Made by a program: the position numbers and the translations under genes | Shown here: piece by piece, positions 38,205 to 45,975 of the stretch | How positions within the stretch are numbered: position 1 is the first letter of the stretch | Layout of the letters: every line of letters starts with the position of its first letter | The notes under the pieces: generated by a model | Seen by the model: the letters and a program-made list of their open reading frames with translations, nothing else | Databases searched by the model: none | What the model was told of the DNA's origin: nothing | From: an uncultured Bacteroidales bacterium | Lineage (GTDB): Bacteria > Bacteroidota > Bacteroidia > Bacteroidales > UBA932 | Direction: 5' to 3' | Assembly (NCBI GenBank): GCA_944326325.1 | Contig: CALVDQ010000001.1 | Span: 62,001 to 126,000, forward strand | DNA length: 64,000 nt

Positions 38205-39416
38205 TCAGATCAGCCTGCGCCTTGCCAGACCACCCTCCCCGGTCTCCTTGTAAAGGGACGGCAGGTCGTGTCCGGTCTCCTTCATTGCCCGGACTACCTC
38301 ATCGAACGAAACCCTGTGGTAGCCGTCTGAGTAAGAAGCATAGATGTTGGCATCGAGGGCCCGTGCCGCAGCGAATGCATTCCTTTCGATACAAGGGATC
38401 TGCACAAGTCCGCAGACGGGATCGCAAGTCATCCCGAGATGGTGCTCCAAGCCCATTTCCGCCGCATATTCCACCTGCGCCGGCGTCCCTCCGAAAAGCT
38501 GGCATACAGCGGCGGAGGCCATGGCACAGGCGACGCCGACTTCCCCCTGGCATCCTACTTCCGCCCCCGAAATAGATGCGTTCTGCTTCACGACATTGCC
38601 GAAAAGCCCTCCCGTAGCAAGCGCATGGAGAATTCTTTTTTCATTGAAATTGTGGCCTTTGGCTATATGGTAGAGGACCGCCGGGAGCACTCCGCTGGAG
38701 CCGCAGGTAGGTGCCGTCACGACAACTCCGCCGGAAGCGTTTTCTTCACTGACAGCCAGTGCATAGGAGAACACCATGCCCCTGGTCTGGAGATTGGCCT
38801 TGTAGCCGGAAGCCTTGATATAGTAGGTTGCCGCCTTGCGTGAAAGCCTGAGCGGCCCTGGAAGCGCCCCTTCGGTGTCAAGACCTCTCTCGACAGCCGC
38901 CTTCATGGCGTCCCATACTGTCTTCATGTAGTCCCAGAAATCGGAATCCTCGCATTGTTCGGCATATTCCCAGTAGTTCCGCCCATTGTCGATACACCAC
39001 TTGACAATCTCCTTTATCGAATTGAGACCGTAAATGTCCGGACCTTCGCCGAGTGCGGATCCGGGGCCTTCGGAAATCGTTCCGCCTCCGATACTGTACA
39101 CGGTCCATTCATCACCGGCATTTCCCTCAGAATCCATGGCCGTGAATTTCATCCCGTTGGGATGGAACGGAAGGAAAATCTCCGGTTTCCACAGTATTTC
39201 CACGCGCTTCCTCCCGCCGTCCGAAAGCGCGTCCGTCACGGCGACATCCGTAAGATGGCCCTTTCCCGTAGCCGCGAGGCTTCCATACAGCGTAACTTCG
39301 AAAGAATCGGCATCACGATGCTTGTGGGCAAAGACCGATGCCGCCTTTGCCGGGCCCATGGTATGGCTGCTCGAGGGCCCCCTTCCTATCTTGTATAATT
39401 CCTTCAATGATTTCAT
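38205..39416 (-). CDS. sdaA: L-serine dehydratase, iron-sulfur single-chain type
   Basis: A 403-residue enzyme that deaminates L-serine to pyruvate and ammonia. The N-terminal beta domain (LYKIGRGPSSSHTMGPAKAA) and the C-terminal alpha domain are fused in one chain. APTCGSSGVLPAVLYHI, GAEVGCQGEVGVACAMASA and MTCDPVCGLVQIPCIERNA contain the cysteines that bind the [4Fe-4S] cluster. The position beside other nitrogen genes may be coincidental. Upstream lies a low-GC patch of remnants. Cytoplasmic and expected to be oxygen sensitive, in keeping with an anaerobe. Confidence 0.95.
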   Translation of the reverse strand: MKSLKELYKIGRGPSSSHTMGPAKAASVFAHKHRDADSFEVTLYGSLAATGKGHLTDVAVTDALSDGGRKRVEILWKPEIFLPFHPNGMKFTAMDSEGNAGDEWTVYSIGGGTISEGPGSALGEGPDIYGLNSIKEIVKWCIDNGRNYWEYAEQCEDSDFWDYMKTVWDAMKAAVERGLDTEGALPGPLRLSRKAATYYIKASGYKANLQTRGMVFSYALAVSEENASGGVVVTAPTCGSSGVLPAVLYHIAKGHNFNEKRILHALATGGLFGNVVKQNASISGAEVGCQGEVGVACAMASAAVCQLFGGTPAQVEYAAEMGLEHHLGMTCDPVCGLVQIPCIERNAFAAARALDANIYASYSDGYHRVSFDEVVRAMKETGHDLPSLYKETGEGGLARRRLI

Positions 39417-39579
39417 AAACTGTCTCCTGTCCCGGACGCCGTCAAAATATTCCCATCCGGAATTCCGGCGAATTTAAGAAACAGTTTTGAATTTTTGAAA
39501 CGTCCATCAAGTCCGTCACAAAAGGTCCGTCACAAACAATATGTTCAATTACCTTAACGGACCACCGTACACGGACGTC

Positions 39580-39750
39580 TCATTCACCTTTATGACATCT
39601 TGTCAAATAAGTATCATAATCCGTAGGATTTATCCAATCGGTTATAGTCCACGGTTCATCAATTTCTCCACTTTTCACTTTTTCGTAAAAATCCCAACAC
39701 TGTTCCTGATAGAAAGGATAACTGTCGAATATGTCACCATTACCGGACAT
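39580..39750 (-). pseudogene. Short remnant, possibly the C-terminus of a sulfatase-like gene
   Basis: A 56-codon frame from the ATG at 39750 with protein-like composition (GNGDIFDSYPFYQEQCWDF, DEPWTITDWINPTDYD). The frame is open further upstream to 39816, and the combined segment DPRMSGNGDIFDSYPFY is reminiscent of the tail of Bacteroidetes arylsulfatases. That is recalled resemblance only. GC is clearly lower than in the neighbours. The extended frame overlaps the opposite-strand AraC fragment, as expected at a recombination junction between two broken genes. Confidence 0.3.
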
Positions 39751-39773
39751 TCTCGGATCTCCCTGCGATATAA

Positions 39774-40022
39774 GTGTACAGAAAATTACAGTCCGCAACA
39801 GGGCTTTCTCCGTCAAAATACTTACAGAAAGTCAGGCTTCATATCGCTTCAAAGATGCTTGAAGAGACTGACAAGTCCATACAGGAAATAGCCGACACAG
39901 CCGGGTTTGTCAACTCTGCACATTTTGCTACTGTATTCAAAAAGCAATATGGTGTTTCTCCATCTGCATGGAGAGAGCAGAACATTGTACACAAAGGCTC
40001 AGCCCCGGATCGTAAGATATAA
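39774..40022 (+). pseudogene. 3-prime fragment of an AraC-type regulator gene
   Basis: The 82 codons begin with YRKLQSATGLSPSKYLQK and continue through RLHIASKMLEETDKSIQEIA to GFVNSAHFATVFKKQYGVSPS. This covers most of the two-HTH DNA-binding domain of AraC proteins, as found at the end of hybrid two-component regulators. The first helices and any sensor part are missing, and a stop lies directly before the GTG at 39774. It is most likely the tail of a lost regulator; together with the opposite-strand fragment it marks a decayed insert. Confidence 0.65.
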
Positions 40023-40027
40023 TAAAT

Positions 40028-40942
40028 TCATGACCTTCGATACTCCAGCGGAGTAAGTCCGGTCCTCGACCTGAAGAATTTATGGAAAGTCGGGACATCC
40101 GGGAAATGAAGGCGGGAAACTATTTCCTTGACCGGCAGGGAAGAATATCTGAGCATATTCTTGGCTTCAAGGATTACATAGCCGTCTATCCACTCCGATG
40201 CGGACCTGCCTGTGGCAGTCCTTACCAGTTTTGCAAGATATTTCGGGGAAAGACACAGCTTTTCCGCATAAAACGATACCGTCCTGTTGCTCATGTGATA
40301 TTCCGAGACAAGGCTCAGGAATTTCTCGAATACAATGTGGCTGCGGCTGAATCCTGTCACTTTGTCCCTCCCGGATTCCGACAACTGCTGTTCCACGATG
40401 CCTCCGGCAAGGAAGAACACGGAGGAAAGGAGGGCCGATACGCTCTCCCGCTTGTACATCAGATTCGACTCGAGAACATCGGATATCAGGTACATATACC
40501 TTTCCGCTATCTTCTTCTCGCTATCCCGGATATACAGAAACGGCTTGTCAATCAAGGCCATACCCTTCCCCATCAATTTAGGGACATCGGTCCTCAGGCC
40601 GGCCATGTAACCGCGTGTCATCGCGATGATTATGACACGCAGCCCGTCCTTGCCCGCTCTGTCCAGTTCCGTCACACTGACAATATTGCCAGGGATATAG
40701 ACGAAAAGGGAATTCTCCGTCATCTCGAACTCTGAAAGATTTATCGAAAGCTTCATCCGTCCCGAAACACAGAAAAATGCAAGGAACCCGTCAAAACGGC
40801 AGGGATGACGCAGGACTGACAGGCTTTCGTCATACCTGGCATGGATAAGGCACAGGTCATCGCCCATACTCACCCTGTCCGAGATGGGAAAAAGCTGACA
40901 GAACTGTGCCAGACTTATGGTATAAGATATCCCGTCGTCCAT
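40028..40942 (-). CDS. AraC-family transcriptional regulator
   Basis: A 304-residue regulator with an N-terminal sensor domain (FDGFLAFFCVSGRMKLSI, ENSLFVYIPGNIVSVTEL, cupin-like) and a C-terminal AraC HTH pair (FYAEKLCLSPKYLAKLVRTA, SEWIDGYVILEAKNMLRYS, FPDVPTFHKFFRSRTGLTPL). It is divergent from the tolC-hlyD-permease operon across 126 bases and probably controls it, perhaps in response to a toxic compound. I choose the ATG at 40942; a TTG at 40981 lies in the promoter region. The leader would then be only a few bases. Confidence 0.9.
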   Translation of the reverse strand: MDDGISYTISLAQFCQLFPISDRVSMGDDLCLIHARYDESLSVLRHPCRFDGFLAFFCVSGRMKLSINLSEFEMTENSLFVYIPGNIVSVTELDRAGKDGLRVIIIAMTRGYMAGLRTDVPKLMGKGMALIDKPFLYIRDSEKKIAERYMYLISDVLESNLMYKRESVSALLSSVFFLAGGIVEQQLSESGRDKVTGFSRSHIVFEKFLSLVSEYHMSNRTVSFYAEKLCLSPKYLAKLVRTATGRSASEWIDGYVILEAKNMLRYSSLPVKEIVSRLHFPDVPTFHKFFRSRTGLTPLEYRRS

Positions 40943-40950
40943 ATCTGCGG

Positions 40951-40981
40951 TAAAGATATGCAAAATTCTACCTTTTGACAA
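40951..40981 (-). promoter_or_regulatory. Putative promoter of the AraC-family gene
   Basis: On the minus strand a TTG (40979-40981) is separated by 20 bases from TATCTTTA (40951-40958), one mismatch from TAnnTTTG. The predicted start lies only a few bases before the ATG at 40942, which would make the mRNA nearly leaderless. Confidence 0.4.
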
Positions 40982-41068
40982 TTTTTGAAGAAATCCGGCA
41001 TATTATTGCAGATTTCCGGGCAGCCGATTTGCAGAGCCGTGCCGTCTTTGGATAAAACAAAGGACAAT

Positions 41069-42502
41069 ATGAAAATGAAGACAATCATCCCGGCTCTGCT
41101 GCTGGCCATATTGCCGGGAACAGCCGGTGCCGTAACGCTCACCCTGCAGCAATGCAGGGATTCGGCGATAGCGAACAACAGCGGGCTGAAGATAGCCCGG
41201 CAGAAAATCGAGATAGCCGGATACGACAGGAAGATAGCCCTGGCGAACTATTTCCCGGACATATCGGCCAGCGGAGCGTACATGTACAACAGCCGCAACC
41301 TGAACCTGCTTACCGAAAACGCTTCCGGAGCACTCTCCGGACTCGGATCTTCCATGCAGGAAGCCATGCCGGACCTGTTCAGGTACATAGAAAACCTGAC
41401 ATCCGTAGATGCCGCCGCACGCCTGAACGAAATCGGGAGCGAGATCAGCAAGGCCTTCGAACTGGACATCCAGAATGTAGTGATAGGCTCCGTAAATCTC
41501 AAGCAGCCTGTATTCATGGGAGGCAAGATAGTGGCGTCCAACAAGATGGCAAAACTGGCGGAAGAGCTTGCAGGCACCCAGTACGAGACCGGGCGCAATG
41601 AAGTGGTATCCCAGGTAGACAACGCCTATTGGCAGACTGTCTCGATATCCGGAAAGAAAAGGCTGGCCCAGGACTACGCTGACCTGCTCCACCAGATGCT
41701 CCGCGACACTGAAATCATGGAAGCGGAAGGGATGGCTACCAAGGCGGACCTGCTCACGGTAAAGGTGAAGGCCAACGAAGCCGACATGCTCCTGACAAAG
41801 GCGTCCAACGGGCTGGTCCTCAGTAAGATGCTTCTGTGCAAGCTTTGCGGGATGGAACTCGACAGTGAAATCGAACTCGCAGACGAAGGGCTTGAGGCGG
41901 TCCCGGTACCCGGACCGGTACAGGAGAAAAGCTACGATGAGATTTTCGCGGACCGGCCTGAAATACGGAGCCTCGAACTCGCAGGACAGATATATGACAG
42001 GAGGGTAGCCGTAGCAAGGGCCGACATGATGCCGCATATAGCCGTTACGGCCAGCTATTTCGTGACCAACCCCAACCTGTACCACAGTTTCAGGAACGAC
42101 TTCGGCGGGATGTTCAATGTCGGGGTTGCCATAAACATACCCATAATCCACGGATGTGAAGCCATGCAGAAGGTACGTAAAGCCAAGGCCGAGGCCGTAC
42201 TGACCGGCTACAGGATCGAAGACGCCAAGGAGAAGATATCCCTGCAGGTGACACAGCTCAGGAAGAGACAGGAAGAAGCGTCAGTGAAACTGGACATGGC
42301 ACTGCATAATCTTGAGAGTGCCGAGGAGAACCTGCGGACGGCAACTGTAGGCTACGGTGAAGGAGTGGTCCCGGCAAATACGGTACTCGCGGCCCAGACA
42401 GCCTGGATGCAGGCACATTCGGAATACATCGACGCCGGAGTGGAAATGCAGGTCGTGGCAGGCGAACTCGGGATGGCCGAGATGACAACGGAAATAAAAT
42501 GA
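41069..42502 (+). CDS. TolC-family outer-membrane efflux protein
   Basis: A 477-residue protein with a signal peptide (residues 1-20, ending GTAGA). Two similar helical halves are seen (TLQQCRDSAIANNSGLKIAR, KKRLAQDYADLLHQMLRDTE, VAVARADMMPHIAVTASYFV, KLDMALHNLESAEENLRTA), as in trimeric TolC channels. The chosen ATG follows an AAAGGAC ribosome site by five bases. First gene of an export operon with an HlyD adaptor and two ABC-2 permeases. The stop TGA overlaps the ATG of a 24-codon open frame. Likely substrate is a drug, lipid or peptide; not determined. Confidence 0.92.
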   Translation: MKMKTIIPALLLAILPGTAGAVTLTLQQCRDSAIANNSGLKIARQKIEIAGYDRKIALANYFPDISASGAYMYNSRNLNLLTENASGALSGLGSSMQEAMPDLFRYIENLTSVDAAARLNEIGSEISKAFELDIQNVVIGSVNLKQPVFMGGKIVASNKMAKLAEELAGTQYETGRNEVVSQVDNAYWQTVSISGKKRLAQDYADLLHQMLRDTEIMEAEGMATKADLLTVKVKANEADMLLTKASNGLVLSKMLLCKLCGMELDSEIELADEGLEAVPVPGPVQEKSYDEIFADRPEIRSLELAGQIYDRRVAVARADMMPHIAVTASYFVTNPNLYHSFRNDFGGMFNVGVAINIPIIHGCEAMQKVRKAKAEAVLTGYRIEDAKEKISLQVTQLRKRQEEASVKLDMALHNLESAEENLRTATVGYGEGVVPANTVLAAQTAWMQAHSEYIDAGVEMQVVAGELGMAEMTTEIK

Positions 42503-42573
42503 AAACAGAATATAACAGACATTACAGGTGCCTGAAGCATACGGACAAGGTAAGAATGTCTGAGGCACATTAA
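42499..42573 (+). CDS. Possible 24-codon leader peptide between tolC and hlyD genes
   Basis: An ATG that overlaps the tolC stop (ATGA) opens a frame encoding 24 residues, rich in Arg, Lys and His, and ending 12 bases before the hlyD ATG. Within it lie two competing stems: CAGACATT (42516-42523) pairs with AATGTCTG (42555-42562), and GTGCCT (42528-42533) pairs with AGGCAC (42563-42568). They share no free linker, so they should exclude each other. This is the layout of a translational attenuator, but expression is unproven and chance is possible. Confidence 0.35.
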   Translation: MKTEYNRHYRCLKHTDKVRMSEAH

Positions 42574-42585
42574 ATCAATCGGAAA

Positions 42586-43575
42586 ATGGAAAAGCCAAGA
42601 AAAAGTTACAATCTGCTGGCAGGGATCATCGCGCTGCTGGCCATAGTCGTAGTAGTTGCAATAACCGGATACATAGTGTCACGGCCGGAACCGCCTGTGA
42701 TACAGGGCCAGGCAGAAGCCACGGAATACCGGGTTTCAGGCAAGGTGCCTGGAAGGATCGTACAGTTTTTCGCAGATGAAGGCGACTTCGTGCACAAGGG
42801 TGACACCCTCGTGGAGATAGACAGTCCTGAAGTCCGGGCAAAGCTGGCCCAGGCCCTTGCCGTCAAGTCCGCCGCCGAAGCACAGAAAGACAAAGCCCTT
42901 ACAGGAGCAAGACAGGAACAGATAGCCTCTGCATACGAACTGTGGCAAAAGGCGCTCGCCGGGGAGGAAGTCATGAAGAAATCATTCGACAGGACCAACC
43001 GGCTTTATGAACAGGATGTGGTAAGTGCCCAGAAATACGATGAAGTCGCCGCCCAGTACAAAGCAGCCAAGGCAACCTGCGCCGCAGCAAAGTCACAGTA
43101 TGAAATGGCCCTGAACGGTGCTCGGAAAGAGGACAGGGAGACTGCAATGGCCCTCGTAGACCAGGCTTCGGCCGCACTGTCGGAAGTCGAGTCCTACCTC
43201 GGGGAACTCTATCTCACCGCCCCGGCCGACGGGATAATATCGGCCAGGTTCCCGAAGCAGGGGGAACTTGTCGGACAAGGTGCCCCGGTGATGGCCGTCA
43301 CCGACCTCAACGATGCCTGGTTCACATTCAACATCAGGGAAGACATGCTTCACGGACTCAGGATCGGGGATGAACTCAGAGTCCGTGTACCGGCCCTGGG
43401 AGACGCCGAGTTCAGGACAAAAGTAAGCTATATCTGCGTCCTCGAATCGTATGCTACCTGGAGGGCGACCCTCGACACAGGCAGTTTCGATGCAAGGACC
43501 TTCGAGGTCAGGAGCGTTCCGGACAAGCCTGTTCCGGGCCTGCTTCCAGGCATGACCGCAATAGTGGTGGAGTGA
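42586..43575 (+). CDS. HlyD/EmrA-type membrane fusion protein
   Basis: A 329-residue adaptor with one N-terminal membrane anchor (LLAGIIALLAIVVVVAITGY). The lipoyl-like half motifs (YRVSGKVPGRIVQFFADEGD, LYLTAPADGIISARFPKQGE) flank a coiled-coil hairpin (about 85-195: AQALAVKSAAEAQKDKALTG, YKAAKATCAAAKSQYEMALN). It would connect the inner-membrane permeases with the TolC protein encoded upstream. Its stop lies one base before the ATG of the first permease, so translation is probably coupled. Confidence 0.92.
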   Translation: MEKPRKSYNLLAGIIALLAIVVVVAITGYIVSRPEPPVIQGQAEATEYRVSGKVPGRIVQFFADEGDFVHKGDTLVEIDSPEVRAKLAQALAVKSAAEAQKDKALTGARQEQIASAYELWQKALAGEEVMKKSFDRTNRLYEQDVVSAQKYDEVAAQYKAAKATCAAAKSQYEMALNGARKEDRETAMALVDQASAALSEVESYLGELYLTAPADGIISARFPKQGELVGQGAPVMAVTDLNDAWFTFNIREDMLHGLRIGDELRVRVPALGDAEFRTKVSYICVLESYATWRATLDTGSFDARTFEVRSVPDKPVPGLLPGMTAIVVE

Positions 43576-43576
43576 T

Positions 43577-44746
43577 ATGGGCCGGCTGAAAGACATAAAA
43601 GCCGTCATCCGCAGGGAACTTCGGCTGATGCGCCAGCGTCCCGTTTATCTGCTGGCGTCTGTCGGTGTGATGACATTCTGCTGCATATTCTTCCTGACCC
43701 TTCTCCGGGACGGGTTCCCGAAAGATCTTCCCACCGGCGTGGTCGACCTGGACAACTCTTCCCTTTCGAGAAATTTCATCAGGCAGACCGATGCGACCGA
43801 ACTCGGGAAGACAATCGGCTTCGCTTCGTACACTGAAGCCAGGGAAGCGATGCAGACAGGAAAAATCGATGCATTCATCGTGATTCCGGAAGGATTCTAT
43901 GATGATGTGCTTTCCGGTAGACAGCCGGTGCTGGCATTCTATGTGAATTCGCTGTACTTCGTCGGAGGAGCACTCTCCTACAAAAACCTCCTGTCCATGG
44001 TGAACCTGACTTCGGGTGCGGTACAGCGGGAACTGCTGAGGGCCAAGGGCCTGAGCGAAGAGGAAATAACCGGGCTGATCCAGCCTATAGCTATAGATGC
44101 GCACCAGATAGGGAACGTCACTACGGATTACGGGGTATATCTCACCAATGTCCTGATTCCGGGAATACTCGAAGCCATCATTATACTCGTGACAGTCTAC
44201 GCCCTCGGTTCCGAACTGAAGTACGGCACGTCACGGCATCTCCTCGAAAAGGCCGGAGGCTCCATGTCCGTGGCAATGGCAGGGAAACTGATCCCTTACA
44301 CCATACTGTTCACGGTCATAGGAGTAATATGCAATCTGGTACTGTACGGCTGGGCCGGATTCCCGATGGCCGGTTCGGTATGGAACATGATGCTCGGGAC
44401 GCTGCTGCTGGTACTTGCCAGCGAATCGGTAGCTTTCTTCATAATCGGTACTCTGCCGGTGCTCCGGCTTGCCATAAGCATTTCGGCCCTGTACAGCGTA
44501 CTCGGCTTCTCCCTTGCCGGATTCACATTCCCTGTCGAAGCCATGCCCGCCGCCATACAGGGTTTCGCATCCCTGTTCCCGTTACGGCACTATTACCAGA
44601 TGTTCGTCCAGGAAGCGATTTTCGCAAGCGGGTTCAGCGGATGGTATATGCAGGCAGTGTATCTTCTCCTGTTCATGTTCCTGCCGCCGCTTGTGTACAG
44701 GCGTCTGCAGAAGGCATACATTTTCCAGAACTATCCCCGCAAATGA
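43577..44746 (+). CDS. ABC-2 type transporter permease, first
   Basis: A 389-residue inner-membrane protein of the ABC-2 family (YhgE/YbhS-like layout): TM1 near 25-45, a long extracytoplasmic region (LPTGVVDLDNSSLSRNFIRQ, GKIDAFIVIPEGFYDDVLSG), and five more TM segments from about residue 190 (LIPGILEAIIILVTVYALGS, FSLAGFTFPVEAMPA). It is paired with a second permease that follows at once. No nucleotide-binding subunit is encoded beside it, which is odd for an ABC exporter: either the ATPase is elsewhere or the pair works without one. Confidence 0.9.
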   Translation: MGRLKDIKAVIRRELRLMRQRPVYLLASVGVMTFCCIFFLTLLRDGFPKDLPTGVVDLDNSSLSRNFIRQTDATELGKTIGFASYTEAREAMQTGKIDAFIVIPEGFYDDVLSGRQPVLAFYVNSLYFVGGALSYKNLLSMVNLTSGAVQRELLRAKGLSEEEITGLIQPIAIDAHQIGNVTTDYGVYLTNVLIPGILEAIIILVTVYALGSELKYGTSRHLLEKAGGSMSVAMAGKLIPYTILFTVIGVICNLVLYGWAGFPMAGSVWNMMLGTLLLVLASESVAFFIIGTLPVLRLAISISALYSVLGFSLAGFTFPVEAMPAAIQGFASLFPLRHYYQMFVQEAIFASGFSGWYMQAVYLLLFMFLPPLVYRRLQKAYIFQNYPRK

Positions 44747-44757
44747 CATTATATATC

Positions 44758-45975
44758 ATGAAAAGAACAATATCATATATAAAGCAATGGTGCCGGGACT
44801 GGTATTCGGTATTCGGGCAAGAAATGAAACAAATCTTCAGCGACAGCGGTGTGCTGGTAATATTCTTCCTGGCAGGTCTGGCCTACCCGGTGCTGTACGG
44901 TTTCATCTACGGAAACAGTTCGGTGGATGATATGCCGGTAGCGATTGTGGACCACTGCGGAAGCCCCGGCAGCCGGGAATTCACACGGAAGCTCGACGCC
45001 ACCAGGGAATTGCACATAGCCTGCACTTGTGCGGATATGGGCGAGGCAGAAAGGCTCATGCAGCAGAGGAAAGTGAAAGGCATAGTCATGATTCCGGCGG
45101 ACTTCGAGGAGAAAATCGCATCGGCGGAACAGGCCACTGTATCCACATACGCGGACATGAGCAGCTTTCTGTACTACAAGAACCTTACAATGGGCGTGAA
45201 TATGGTGATGCTCGACACGATGCACAGTATCCAGGCCTCAAGATTCTACGCTGCCGGATACGGCAAAGAAGATGTCTCCCGGCTCGTGCAGCCTGTCAGG
45301 TACGAAGAAAACCTGCCCTACAACAGGAACTTCGCCTACAACATCTTCTTTCTCTCCGCCGTGCTCCTGCTTGTCATCCAGCAGACGATGTTCTACGGGA
45401 TGTCGATGCTCACCGGGACCATGCGTGAAGAAAAACGCAGCATCTCCGTCCTTCCGGTGTCGCTGAAGGGCCGCGGCCTGTCCCGTACAGTTGCCGGAAG
45501 GGGCGCAGCCTACTGGCTGATATACATGGGCATCGGAGTCTACGTCGCCGTACTGACCCCCTGGATGTTCGGGATGCCGCGGAACTGCAGTTTCCGGGAA
45601 ATCCTTGTACTGCTTCTCTTCTATGTATCGGCCTGCGTGGTCTTCAGTCTGACATTCAGTTCACTGGTGCGCCGCAGGGAGACAGTCTTCGTGCTGTTCC
45701 TCTTCATGTCGCCCGTCTGCCTGTTCCTGACCGGATTTTCCTGGCCCGAGAGCAGCTTTCCCGGATTCTGGAAAGCGTTCTCATATCTGTTCCCGTCTAC
45801 GTTCGCCGTAAAGGCGTTCATAAACATGAACACCGCCGGGGCCGGACTGTCGATGGCCGCGCCACAGCTTGCCGCCCTTACCGTACAGATCATCGTCTAC
45901 TACATTCTGTCCTGCATGATCGTCTTTACCGAAAACAGGTTGAAGTCACGGCATCCCGGCAGGCTGCTCAGGTGA
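44758..45975 (+). CDS. ABC-2 type transporter permease, second
   Basis: A 405-residue homologue of the first permease with the same topology: TM1 (VLVIFFLAGLAYPVLYGF), an extracytoplasmic domain (DDMPVAIVDHCGSPGSREFT, KVKGIVMIPADFEEKI) and a C-terminal five-TM block (NIFFLSAVLLLVIQQTMFYG, CLFLTGFSWPESSFPGFWKA). Two starts are possible: ATG 44758, used here, or ATG 44743, which overlaps the preceding stop as ATGA and adds MTLYI. The frame is open far upstream inside the first permease but only as a shadow. Its 3-prime end overlaps the opposite-strand helicase gene by 30 bases. Confidence 0.88.
   Translation: MKRTISYIKQWCRDWYSVFGQEMKQIFSDSGVLVIFFLAGLAYPVLYGFIYGNSSVDDMPVAIVDHCGSPGSREFTRKLDATRELHIACTCADMGEAERLMQQRKVKGIVMIPADFEEKIASAEQATVSTYADMSSFLYYKNLTMGVNMVMLDTMHSIQASRFYAAGYGKEDVSRLVQPVRYEENLPYNRNFAYNIFFLSAVLLLVIQQTMFYGMSMLTGTMREEKRSISVLPVSLKGRGLSRTVAGRGAAYWLIYMGIGVYVAVLTPWMFGMPRNCSFREILVLLLFYVSACVVFSLTFSSLVRRRETVFVLFLFMSPVCLFLTGFSWPESSFPGFWKAFSYLFPSTFAVKAFINMNTAGAGLSMAAPQLAALTVQIIVYYILSCMIVFTENRLKSRHPGRLLR

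Noticed and set aside
42516..42568. H-type pseudoknot in the tolC-hlyD gap
   Set aside because: The arm order would fit, but there is no linker between the two 3-prime arms to span an 8-base stem; competing hairpins are the better reading.
44329..44757. Upstream extension of the second ABC-2 permease
   Set aside because: This stretch is a shifted reading of the first permease gene; family topology begins at the ATG at 44758 or 44743.
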